A model generated the notes under the pieces. It did not search any database. It was given only the letters and a program-made list of their open reading frames with translations, and was not told the DNA's origin. A stretch of DNA of 13,570 nucleotides from JBGPYB01 sp041493035 (GTDB lineage: Bacteria > Acidobacteriota > Vicinamibacteria > Fen-336), in NCBI GenBank assembly GCA_041493035.1, contig JBGPYB010000128.1:1-13570 (forward strand), read 5' to 3'. The position numbers and the translations under genes were made by a program. Below, in pieces: positions 5,465 to 12,437 of the stretch. The stretch's first letter is position 1, and each line of letters begins with the position of its first letter.

Positions 5465-6865
5465 ATGGTACGGTTGGCGGTCTTCGCCGGGCCTTCGGTC
5501 AAACGCAACCTGGCCGGCACTGCCGCCTCGGGCCTGGCGCTGACCTTCTTTCCGACGCGAGGGGTTCGGTCTGAGGAGTCTTTGCGGGCTTTCGACGGGG
5601 CCCTCGTCGAGCTGACGTCGACAGCCGCCGAAACGCTGCGGGTCCTCAGGAAGGCCGCCCCGAGCGCCCCGGTTGGATGTCTCTTGCCCCGTCCGGCCGC
5701 CGAAGGACTTAGGCGGGCCGAGTCTCTGGGCTTCGACTTCCATCTCGCGTCCCTCCGGCGCGGCGATCCAGGGAGGAAGGAGATCATGGCCCACCTGGCC
5801 GCGGGGCGAGAGCGCCGCGCGGCCGCCGAGGCGCGTGGCGGGCGGCGGGCGCTTCCCGCCACGGCGAAGCGCCTCGCGATCCTCACGGACATCGTGAAGA
5901 CGGCCAACTCGATTCTCGAACCGCGGAAAGTCATCGAGCTGATCATGGGGAAGATCCAACAGCTCATCCCCTCGGAGGCCTGGTCCATGCTGATGGTGGA
6001 CGAGGAGCGTCAGGAGCTGACCTTCGAGCTGGCTCTCGGGGAGAAGGCCAAGGACGTGTCGTCCTTCCGCGTGAAGATCGGTGAGGGCGTGGCGGGTTGG
6101 GTGGCCGAGACCGGAAAGCCGACGATCGTCAACGACGCGGCTCGGGACCCTCGTTTCAGCGGGAAGTTCGACAGCAAGACGCGGTTTCAGACCCGGTCCA
6201 TCCTCTGTGCACCCCTCATCTCCCGCGGCCGGACCATCGGCGTCGTGGAGATCATCAATCGCCAGGGCGGACGGTTCACCCAGGCCGACCTCGAGATCCT
6301 CCTGACCCTGGTGGAGCCTTGCGCCATCGCCATTGAGAACGCGATCCTTTTCCAGAAGACCGAGCAGCTCACGATCACCGATGACCTGACGCGCCTCTTC
6401 AACTCGCGATATCTCAACGTGTACATCGGCCGCGAGATCAAGCGCTGCAAGCGCCACGGGATCCCGCTGTCGGTGATCTTCCTGGACCTCGACGGCTTCA
6501 AGAAGATCAACGATCAGTACGGCCACCTGGCAGGATCCCGGACCCTCGCCGAGGTCGGCGGCATTCTCGCCCAGGCCGTGCGGGAGTCCGACATCCTTGC
6601 CCGCTACGGGGGGGACGAGTTCGTCGTCGTGCTTCCAGAGACACCGCCGTCCGGTGCCATGGTCATCGCTGAGAGGATCCGTCGGGCCATCGAGATCCAC
6701 TCTTTCCTCGAAGCCCAGGGGCTCCAGGCGCACATCTCGGCGTCCTTCGGCATCTCCTCGTATCCCGACCACGCGCTCACACCCGAGGGGCTCATACAAA
6801 AGGCCGACCAGGCCATGTACCGCGTCAAGGAGCGTGACAAGAACGGCGTCGAGCTCGCTGTCTGA
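5465..6865 (+). CDS. Pseudoreceiver-GAF-GGDEF nucleotidyl cyclase, probable Hypr (cGAMP) type
   Basis: The protein has 466 residues and no membrane segment. Residues 1-115 look like a degenerate receiver fold; Glu49 (in DGALVEL) stands where the phospho-acceptor Asp would be. A GAF sensor domain spans about 138-297 (KIGEGVAGWVAETGKP, NDAARDPRF, SILCAPL). The GGDEF domain spans about 300-463: DDLTRLFN, FLDLDGFKKIND with metal-binding Asp341 and guanine-contacting Asn349, RYGGDEF (380-386), and an intact inhibitory RxxD (RESD, 373-376) five residues before GGDEF. The second guanine-contacting position is Ser358 (GHLAGSRTL) instead of Asp. That change is the mark of Hypr GGDEF enzymes, which make 3',3'-cGAMP and also c-di-GMP or c-di-AMP. 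It lies 7 nt after the FecR gene and 44 nt before mreB. Cyclase activity is very likely; the cGAMP product is inference. Confidence 0.92.
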   Translation: MVRLAVFAGPSVKRNLAGTAASGLALTFFPTRGVRSEESLRAFDGALVELTSTAAETLRVLRKAAPSAPVGCLLPRPAAEGLRRAESLGFDFHLASLRRGDPGRKEIMAHLAAGRERRAAAEARGGRRALPATAKRLAILTDIVKTANSILEPRKVIELIMGKIQQLIPSEAWSMLMVDEERQELTFELALGEKAKDVSSFRVKIGEGVAGWVAETGKPTIVNDAARDPRFSGKFDSKTRFQTRSILCAPLISRGRTIGVVEIINRQGGRFTQADLEILLTLVEPCAIAIENAILFQKTEQLTITDDLTRLFNSRYLNVYIGREIKRCKRHGIPLSVIFLDLDGFKKINDQYGHLAGSRTLAEVGGILAQAVRESDILARYGGDEFVVVLPETPPSGAMVIAERIRRAIEIHSFLEAQGLQAHISASFGISSYPDHALTPEGLIQKADQAMYRVKERDKNGVELAV

Positions 6866-6909
6866 GACCAGAAAGCCCAGGCGGCCCACAAGGAGAACAA
6901 GAGACCTCA

Positions 6910-7941
6910 ATGAATCTACGCTCCGTCTTCAACTTGAGCTTCCTCTCGAACGACCTCGCCATCGACCTCGGCACGGCGAACACACTCGTCTACGCGAAGA
7001 ACAAGGGGATCATCGTTTCCGAGCCTTCCATCGTGGCGGTGAACAAGATCACCGGCAAGGTCGAGGCCGTCGGGAGGGACGCCAAGGAGATGCTGGGCCG
7101 CACTCCCGGCAACATCGTGGCGATCCGCCCCATGAAGGACGGCGTCATCGCCGACTTCGAGATCACCGAGAAGATGCTCTCCCATTTCATCCGGAAGGCC
7201 CACAACCGGAACACCTTCGTGAGGCCGCGGATCATCATCGGGATCCCGTCGGAGGTGACGCAAGTCGAGAAGCGAGCCGTGAAAGACTCCGCCCTCAAAG
7301 CCAAGGCCTCGGAGGTCTATCTCGTGGACCAGGCCATGGCCGCCGCCATCGGGGCCGGCCTCCCGATCACCGAGCCTTCGGGGAACATGGTCGTCGACAT
7401 CGGGGGAGGAACCACCGACATCGCGGTGATCTCTCTGGCAGGGATCGTCTACTCGAAGTCGGTACGGGTGGCGGGGAACGAGATGGACGAGGCCATCATC
7501 CAGTTCATCAAGAAGAAGTACAACCTGCTCATCGGCGAGCGCACGGCCGAGCAGGTCAAGCTGGAGATCGGCAGCGCCTTCCCCCTCGATGAGCCGATCA
7601 CCATGGAGATCAAAGGGCGGGACCTCATCGAGGGAATCCCCAAGACCCTCACGGTCACCGACGCCGAGATCCGCGAGGCCCTCACCGAGCCGATCAGCAT
7701 CATCGTGAACGCCGTGAGGGTGGCTCTAGAGAGAACGCCGCCGGAGCTCTCGGCCGACATCGTGGATCGAGGGATCGTCCTGACGGGAGGAGGAAGCCTC
7801 CTGAAGAATCTCGATAAGCTCCTACGGGAGGAGACCGGGCTGCCGGTGGCCGTAGCCGAGGATCCGCTCAGCTCCGTCGTTCTCGGGACAGGCAAGATGC
7901 TGTCCGATTTCGACCTTCTGAGGAAGATCAGTCTGGACTAA
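6910..7941 (+). CDS. mreB: Rod shape-determining actin homologue MreB
   Basis: The protein has 343 residues, the usual MreB length. The actin-fold nucleotide motifs are present: phosphate-1 DLGTANT (19-25), phosphate-2 DIGGGTTDIAVISLAG (163-178) and the adenosine motif LTGGGSLLKNL (291-301). The start MNLRSVFNLSFLSNDLAIDL gives an N-terminal amphipathic segment suited to membrane binding. MreB filaments guide lateral peptidoglycan synthesis by RodA/PBP2. An oddity is that the conserved IEEPMAAAIG loop reads VDQAMAAAIG (139-148), so Gln141 replaces the Glu aligned with actin Gln137, which positions the attacking water. AGGAG (6891-6895) is 14 bases from the ATG and GAGA (6901-6904) is nearer, so the ribosome site is unremarkable. 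It heads the mreBCD-mrdA-rodA block; mreC begins at the base after its stop. Confidence 0.97.
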   Translation: MNLRSVFNLSFLSNDLAIDLGTANTLVYAKNKGIIVSEPSIVAVNKITGKVEAVGRDAKEMLGRTPGNIVAIRPMKDGVIADFEITEKMLSHFIRKAHNRNTFVRPRIIIGIPSEVTQVEKRAVKDSALKAKASEVYLVDQAMAAAIGAGLPITEPSGNMVVDIGGGTTDIAVISLAGIVYSKSVRVAGNEMDEAIIQFIKKKYNLLIGERTAEQVKLEIGSAFPLDEPITMEIKGRDLIEGIPKTLTVTDAEIREALTEPISIIVNAVRVALERTPPELSADIVDRGIVLTGGGSLLKNLDKLLREETGLPVAVAEDPLSSVVLGTGKMLSDFDLLRKISLD

Positions 7942-8805
7942 GTGGCACGGGTCATCGACGCGCGCAAGAGCCGCCTGCTGCTGGCGGCGCTGGTCGTGAG
8001 CCACCTGATCGTCATCAGCCAGCAGGTGGACGGTGGAGGCGGCGCCTCGCTCCTCGAGCGGGTGATCTTCGACCTGCTGTCTCCCTTGCAGCGCGGCGTG
8101 GCCACTGGCCTGCGGGGCGCACAAGCCGCCTGGACGGGCTACGTCGACCTCCGTCATGTGCGTCAGGAGAACGCTCGGCTCGAGGAGCGTCTCGCCACCA
8201 TGGAGACGGACCTCGATGGAGAACGGCAGCGGGCGGGCGAGGCGGCGCGTCTTCGAGAGATGCTCGACCTCAAGAAGGCTCTTCCCCTCGAGACCGTGGC
8301 GGCCGAGGTGGTGGCGCGCGACGGCACGCCCTGGTTCCGCACGCTGACGCTGGACCGGGGGACGGCCGCGGGGATTGCGCTCAACGCCGCCGTGATGTCG
8401 CCCACGGGTGTCGTAGGGCGAGTGATTGCCCTCGGACCTCGCGCGGCTCGGGTCCAGCTCCTCCTGGACCGGGACAGCGGTGTCGCGGTCCAGATCGAGC
8501 GCTCGCGCGCGACCGGTGTGGTTTCGGGACAGGTTGGGGCTGAGAGCGCGGCAAAGACCGATTTGATCATGAAGTACGTATCCGCCCTCGCCGACGTGGC
8601 TGTGGGGGACCAGGTTCTGACGTCGGGCCTTGACCGGATCTATCCGAAGGGCCTCGTCGTGGGCAGGGTGCGCGCGATCGGCCCTTCGGCGGGTCTGTTC
8701 AAGGAAGTGGTGGTCTCCCCGTCGGCGCGTTTCGACCAAGTCGAGACGGTCCTCGTCGTGCGAGGCGGCCCCGAGCCCGTCGCCCTGTCGGAGTCCGTGA
8801 GGTGA
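7942..8805 (+). CDS. mreC: Rod shape-determining protein MreC
   Basis: The protein has 287 residues. A basic start (RKSR) is followed by one membrane helix (about 11-28), a coiled coil (about 68-112, HVRQENARLEERLATME) that mediates dimerisation, and the two-lobed beta domain (about 118-275). The beta domain holds SPTGVVGRVIALGPRAARV, LLLDRDSGVAVQIERSRATG, VLTSGLDRIYPKGLVVG and the conserved end strands. In other bacteria MreC binds PBP2 in the periplasm and switches it to an active state. The start is GTG at 7942, directly abutting the mreB TAA; no strong Shine-Dalgarno sequence is present, so translation is probably coupled. The stop overlaps the mreD start. Confidence 0.95.
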   Translation: MARVIDARKSRLLLAALVVSHLIVISQQVDGGGGASLLERVIFDLLSPLQRGVATGLRGAQAAWTGYVDLRHVRQENARLEERLATMETDLDGERQRAGEAARLREMLDLKKALPLETVAAEVVARDGTPWFRTLTLDRGTAAGIALNAAVMSPTGVVGRVIALGPRAARVQLLLDRDSGVAVQIERSRATGVVSGQVGAESAAKTDLIMKYVSALADVAVGDQVLTSGLDRIYPKGLVVGRVRAIGPSAGLFKEVVVSPSARFDQVETVLVVRGGPEPVALSESVR

Positions 8806-9290
8806 AGCTCGCCTGGACCGCGGCCGCGCTCCTCGTGGCTCTCTTGCTCCAATCCACTCTGGGCGTGCTGGCACCGGATCACGGCTGGATCGTGGATCCC
8901 TTCCTTCTGGTGGTCGTCTACTGCGGGCTCGTCGGGGGCGAGACCCACGGCATGCTGGCCGGCGTCGCCGCGGGGTGGGTGCAGGACATCCATTTCGGCG
9001 GGCCCGTTGCGGGGCTCTCGGCTCTCACCAAGCTCCTGGTGGGCTTCGGTGTGGGCGTGGCGGGGAACCGTTTCCTGATCGCCGGGACCGCCCCGCGGAT
9101 CCTCACTCTGTTCGCCGCCGCCGCGGCCGACGCGATCCTCTTTGAGCGCCTGGCCCTCGTCTTCGAGATTCCGGCCGGTTCTCTGTCGGCTCTCGGTTTT
9201 CTGGGGCGCGCCGTAGCGAACGCCCTCGTGGGGGCCGTGCTCTTCGAAATCGTGGAGATGCGCTTCCGGAGACGGGAGGTGCGGCTCTGA
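8802..9290 (+). CDS. mreD: Rod shape-determining protein MreD
   Basis: This 162-residue, very hydrophobic inner-membrane protein has about five helices (roughly 5-24, 32-56, 67-88, 99-118 and 130-152). It carries the family pattern GxxxGxxxGxxQDIHFGGPVAGLSAL (50-75), in which DIHFGGP is the characteristic loop, and a basic C-terminal tail (MRFRRREVRL). MreD bridges MreC to the MreB-RodA-PBP2 complex. The GTG start at 8802 overlaps the mreC stop in GTGA, so the two are translationally coupled. Its 3' end contains the ribosome site of mrdA (9274-9281), and its TGA is shared with the mrdA start. Length and fold are normal. Confidence 0.93.
   Translation: MKLAWTAAALLVALLLQSTLGVLAPDHGWIVDPFLLVVVYCGLVGGETHGMLAGVAAGWVQDIHFGGPVAGLSALTKLLVGFGVGVAGNRFLIAGTAPRILTLFAAAAADAILFERLALVFEIPAGSLSALGFLGRAVANALVGAVLFEIVEMRFRRREVRL
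9274..9281 (+). promoter_or_regulatory. mrdA: Strong ribosome binding site that fixes a CTG start for mrdA
   Basis: GGGAGGTG inside the end of mreD is close to a perfect complement of the 16S tail. GGAGG (9275-9279) is seven bases before the CTG at 9287 and about 50 bases before the nearest conventional in-frame start (GTG 9329), so it selects CTG. Confidence 0.75.
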
Positions 9291-11098
9291 GAATCTACGA
9301 GGATCTGCGGAGCGTCCAGGGGCGCCTGGTGGCCCTCCAATACGCTGTGGTCGTGGGGCTTTCACTCCTGGCGGCCCACTTCTGGTACCTCCAGGTGCTG
9401 CGCGGGCGTCACTTCCGTGAGCTGGCCGACAGCAACCTGCGACGCGCCGTGCCCATCGCGGCCCCGCGGGGTCTGCTCCTCGACCGCAAAGGGCGCATCC
9501 TGGTGGAAAACCGCGCTTCCTTCAACATCGTCGTGACGCCCGAACATGGCGAGAGCGTGGACGCGACGGTGGCGCGCCTCTCCCATCTTCTGGCTTCGGG
9601 TGAAGCTCGCATCCGCGAGCGGCTGGCGCGGCGCGACGCACCGTTCCGTCCGGTCGTCGTGAAGACCGACGTGTCCCTCGCCGACGTGGCGGCCCTCGAG
9701 GCCCGCCGCCTGGAACTGCCGGAGGTGAGCGTCGAGGTTGTTCCTCTGCGTTCGTACCCGCTTGCCTCGGCTGCGGCCCACTCCCTGGGTCGCGTCGGTG
9801 AGGTGAGCGCGCTACAGGCCGCCGATTTCGCCGATCTGGCTCCGGGAGATCTGGTCGGCCAGGCGGGTGTCGAATCTCAGTACAACCGAAACCTGATGGG
9901 ACGGGATGGACTGCGACGTCTCATGGTCAACAGCCGCGGCGTGGAAGTCGCGGAGACGGAGCGCCAGGCTCCGGTCGACGGACCAAACCTGACCCTCACG
10001 CTGGACATGGACCTCCAGAAGGCCATGGACCAGGCGTTCCACCGCCGCGCCGGGAGCGCCGTCGCCCTCGACCCGGAAACGGGGGAGATCCTGGCCATGA
10101 CGTCGACCCCGGGGTACGACCCGAACATCTTCTCGACCGGCGTAGAGCCGGCCCTCTGGAACCGCCTGTCGACCGATCCCGCCACGCCTTTGATGAACCG
10201 CGTGATCCAGGGCCAATACGCGCCCGGGAGCCTCTTCAAGGTAGTGACGGCGGCGGCGGCCCTTGAAGAGGGAGTCATCACGCCTCAAACGACCTTCTAC
10301 TGCCCGGGCTACCTCTCGATCTACGGGACAGTCTTTCACTGCCACAAGGCCGCAGGCCACGGGGTCTTGAATGTCCAGAAGGCCTTGCAACAGTCGTGCA
10401 ACGTCTTCTTCTGGGAAGTCGGTGTGCGCCTGGAGATCGACCGGATCGCGCGCTATGCAAAGATGCTTGGGCTGGGCGCGCCCTCGGGGGTCGACCTGCC
10501 TCACGAGGCCAGCGGCCTCATACCGAGCCCGGAGTGGAAGGAGCGCACGCAGAAGACCAAGTGGTACGCGGGCGAGACCGTCTCGGTGGCGATCGGACAG
10601 GGACAGGTCACGGTCACACCTCTCCAGATGGCCCGTGTGGCTGCTTTCTTGGCCACCGGCCGGCTTCCACGCCCGCACCTCGTGAAGGCGATCGGAGGCG
10701 TTCCGGCACCCCTGGTCGAGAGCCCAGCGCTCCCCTTCAAGGCCGCGACCCTTGCGACGGTCCGTGAAGGGATGCGGGCCGTGGTCGGGGAACAGGGGAC
10801 GGGATGGCGCGCCCAGATCCCCGGAATCTCCGTCTGCGGCAAGACGGGGTCCGCGCAGGTCGTGGCCCACGCGGTCCTGGCCCGCCACGCGGGGACAGAA
10901 GCCTATCTTCCCCACGGGTGGTTCATCGCCTTCGCTCCCCAGGAACGACCGCGGATCGCCCTGGCGGTCCTCGTCGAGCATGGTGGGAGCGGGGGCGAGG
11001 CGGCTGCGCCAGTGGCCCACGAAATCCTGGCGCGCTTTTTCGGCGTCTCGGCCCCCGGCGGTCCGGCCGTGGCCGGTCTCGCCGACACGGAGGAATAG
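9287..11098 (+). CDS. mrdA: Penicillin-binding protein 2, elongation-specific D,D-transpeptidase
   Basis: PBP2 cross-links peptidoglycan as RodA's partner. From the CTG at 9287 it has 603 residues: a short cytoplasmic segment, a membrane helix (about 19-36), the non-catalytic pedestal (about 55-215, APRGLLLDRKGRILVEN) and the transpeptidase domain. The latter has SLFK (Ser315 acylated, Lys318), SCN (370-372) and KTGSA (519-523). CTG is chosen because the codons from it, LRIYEDLRSVQGRL, match the usual PBP2 N-terminus, a strong ribosome site precedes it, and it overlaps the mreD stop (CTGA). The first conventional start, GTG 9329, would remove this segment. Cys339, Cys352, His358 and Cys371 resemble the zinc site reported in Acinetobacter PBP2. 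There is no lipobox. Confidence 0.94.
   Translation: MRIYEDLRSVQGRLVALQYAVVVGLSLLAAHFWYLQVLRGRHFRELADSNLRRAVPIAAPRGLLLDRKGRILVENRASFNIVVTPEHGESVDATVARLSHLLASGEARIRERLARRDAPFRPVVVKTDVSLADVAALEARRLELPEVSVEVVPLRSYPLASAAAHSLGRVGEVSALQAADFADLAPGDLVGQAGVESQYNRNLMGRDGLRRLMVNSRGVEVAETERQAPVDGPNLTLTLDMDLQKAMDQAFHRRAGSAVALDPETGEILAMTSTPGYDPNIFSTGVEPALWNRLSTDPATPLMNRVIQGQYAPGSLFKVVTAAAALEEGVITPQTTFYCPGYLSIYGTVFHCHKAAGHGVLNVQKALQQSCNVFFWEVGVRLEIDRIARYAKMLGLGAPSGVDLPHEASGLIPSPEWKERTQKTKWYAGETVSVAIGQGQVTVTPLQMARVAAFLATGRLPRPHLVKAIGGVPAPLVESPALPFKAATLATVREGMRAVVGEQGTGWRAQIPGISVCGKTGSAQVVAHAVLARHAGTEAYLPHGWFIAFAPQERPRIALAVLVEHGGSGGEAAAPVAHEILARFFGVSAPGGPAVAGLADTEE
11089..11093 (+). promoter_or_regulatory. 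rodA: Ribosome binding site that fixes the rodA start
   Basis: GGAGG in the last codons of mrdA is seven bases before GTG 11101. The frame is open about 300 bases further upstream, but no upstream start has this support. Confidence 0.7.
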
Positions 11099-11100
11099 TC

Positions 11101-12195
11101 GTGGCCATCGATCGACGACTCCTCCTGAACATCGATTGGGTGATGCTCGGAGCGACCCTCGTCCTGGCGCTCATCGGTGTCGCCACAATCCGCAGCGCGA
11201 CCCACGGCGGCGCCGCCGCGAGTTTGTACCTGAAGCAGTTCGCGCTATTGGGCCTCGGCCTCGTGGGCCTGGTCGTCGCTCTCACAGTGGACTATCGACG
11301 CCTCGTAGATCGGGCTCCTCTGCTCTACCTGGCGGCGGTCGCGGCTCTGGCTTACGTTCTCGCCTTCGGGCCGCGGATCGTCGGCACGCGTCGCTGGTTC
11401 GTCGTGGCCGGGCTGCAGGTTCAGCCGTCGGAGCTCACGAAGATCGTTGCGGCGATCCTCGTTGCGAAGATTTTTGCCGACGTTCGCAAGGAGAGCCTGG
11501 GACTCACCGACATCCTCGCACCCGGGGCGGTCGTCGGCCTGCTGGTGTTGTTGATCGCGGCCGAACCCGATCTCGGGACTGCCTTTTGCCTGATTCCGCT
11601 CTTCCTGACCGTCGCGTTCCTGGCGGGACTCCGTCTCCGGGCCGTCCTCAGTCTCGTCATCGTCCTGGCGGTGGTAGGTGGTGTCGGCTGGCAGTACGCC
11701 CTCAAGGACTACCAGAAGGCGCGGATCTACACCTTCCTCGACCCGAACCTCGACCCGAGAGGGGCCGGTTATCAGAAGATCCAGTCGCAGATCGCCGTGG
11801 GCTCGGGAGGTCTGACCGGAAAAGGGTACGGGAAGGGGAGCCAGAGCCAGTTGGGTTATCTACCGGCGCGACACACGGATTTCATTTTCTCCGTCCTGGC
11901 TGAAGAGCTGGGCCTCCTCGGCGTGGCCGTGGTCCTCGGCCTCTATCTCCTGTTGCTCTGGCGCGCCCTCGAAACGGCGCAGCTCGCTCGAGATCGAGTC
12001 GGCGCCTTCTTGGCCGCCGGTCTCGCGGCGCTCCTCGCGTTCCAGGTTGTGTACAATGTCGCCATGGTCGCCGGCTTGGTGCCCGTCAAGGGCCTGCCGC
12101 TGCCCCTCATGAGCTACGGTGGGGCCTCGATCCTCTCGACGCTCCTGGGCATCGGCCTCATCATCAACGTCCGGATGCGGCGTTTTGTCAATTGA
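11101..12195 (+). CDS. rodA: SEDS peptidoglycan glycosyltransferase RodA
   Basis: RodA polymerises lipid II into glycan strands with PBP2. From GTG 11101 it has 364 residues and about ten membrane helices. SEDS signatures are seen: RRWFVVAGLQVQPSELTK (97-114), AEPDLGT (154-160), the extracellular loop YTFLDPNLDPRGAGYQ, and LPARHTDFIFSVLAEELG (254-271), whose Asp260 aligns with the catalytic Asp262 of E. coli RodA. The C-terminal GLPLPLMSYGGASIL is canonical. The start lies two bases after the mrdA stop with GGAGG at 11089-11093; the longer open frame upstream lies inside mrdA and lacks membrane character. RodA rather than FtsW or SpoVE is indicated by its place after mrdA. It is the last gene of the elongasome block. 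Confidence 0.96.
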   Translation: MAIDRRLLLNIDWVMLGATLVLALIGVATIRSATHGGAAASLYLKQFALLGLGLVGLVVALTVDYRRLVDRAPLLYLAAVAALAYVLAFGPRIVGTRRWFVVAGLQVQPSELTKIVAAILVAKIFADVRKESLGLTDILAPGAVVGLLVLLIAAEPDLGTAFCLIPLFLTVAFLAGLRLRAVLSLVIVLAVVGGVGWQYALKDYQKARIYTFLDPNLDPRGAGYQKIQSQIAVGSGGLTGKGYGKGSQSQLGYLPARHTDFIFSVLAEELGLLGVAVVLGLYLLLLWRALETAQLARDRVGAFLAAGLAALLAFQVVYNVAMVAGLVPVKGLPLPLMSYGGASILSTLLGIGLIINVRMRRFVN

Positions 12196-12437
12196 TTCTG
12201 GCGTCTCCTTTCACCCGCTCTGCTATTCGTGTTTCGTTTCCTTCGACCGGATCTCTGCGGTGCTGAGCGCCGCGAACCGCGCGATCGTCACGCGCCCGAC
12301 CGAGCCAAAGGCCGTCGCCCTTCCCGTCGTCTCCGCGAGGGGGGCTCCGCCCCCCGACCGTCATCCCTGTCCGGGGTTGTCGGTCGCGGGCCGAGGGATG
12401 GCCGACCCGGCGCCCCGGCTCGTGGAAGAGGCCTTCC
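12196..12437 (+). promoter_or_regulatory. Structured 242-nt intergenic leader before the RNase E/G gene
   Basis: No credible gene is seen here. Hairpins read from the sequence are 12257-12263 with 12267-12273 (7 bp, one G-U, TGA loop); 12339-12345 with 12349-12355 (GGGGGGC and GCCCCCC, TCC loop); a two-part arm with outer 12371-12376/12413-12418 (CCGGGG and CCCCGG) and inner 12379-12386/12399-12406 (8 bp, two G-U); and a start-site hairpin at 12424-12437. None is followed by a T run, so no intrinsic terminator separates rodA from the RNase gene. The only promoter-like element is a weak TGCTATTC at 12221-12228. RNase E autoregulates through its leader hairpins in E. coli; the same is a reasonable guess here. 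Confidence 0.5.
12424..12437 (+). promoter_or_regulatory. Ribosome site of rng held in a small hairpin
   Basis: GGAAG (12424-12428) pairs with CTTCC (12433-12437) around AGGC. The stem can be extended by T12423-A12438 into the start codon. The likely Shine-Dalgarno bases (GGAAGAGG, 12424-12431) are thus partly hidden. Pairing is seen; the effect on translation is inferred. Confidence 0.5.

Noticed and set aside
5420..6910. 496-residue open frame on the minus strand
   Set aside because: It is a shadow of the GAF-GGDEF gene, whose motifs are unmistakable on the plus strand.
10804..11100. Upstream extension of rodA inside mrdA
   Set aside because: It is Arg/Gly-rich without membrane character, and GGAGG at 11089-11093 supports GTG 11101.
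12285..12319. Resemblance to a GEMM-I (c-di-GMP/cGAMP) riboswitch core, GTCACGCGCCC followed by CCAAAGG
   Set aside because: The conserved CGCACAGGGCAAACC block, the GAAA tetraloop and the ACGCAAAGC block are not present, so no riboswitch is called.
12339..12355. GGGGGGC-TCC-GCCCCCC hairpin as a rodA terminator
   Set aside because: No T run follows and it sits 140 bases past the rodA stop; it is kept only as part of the leader structure.
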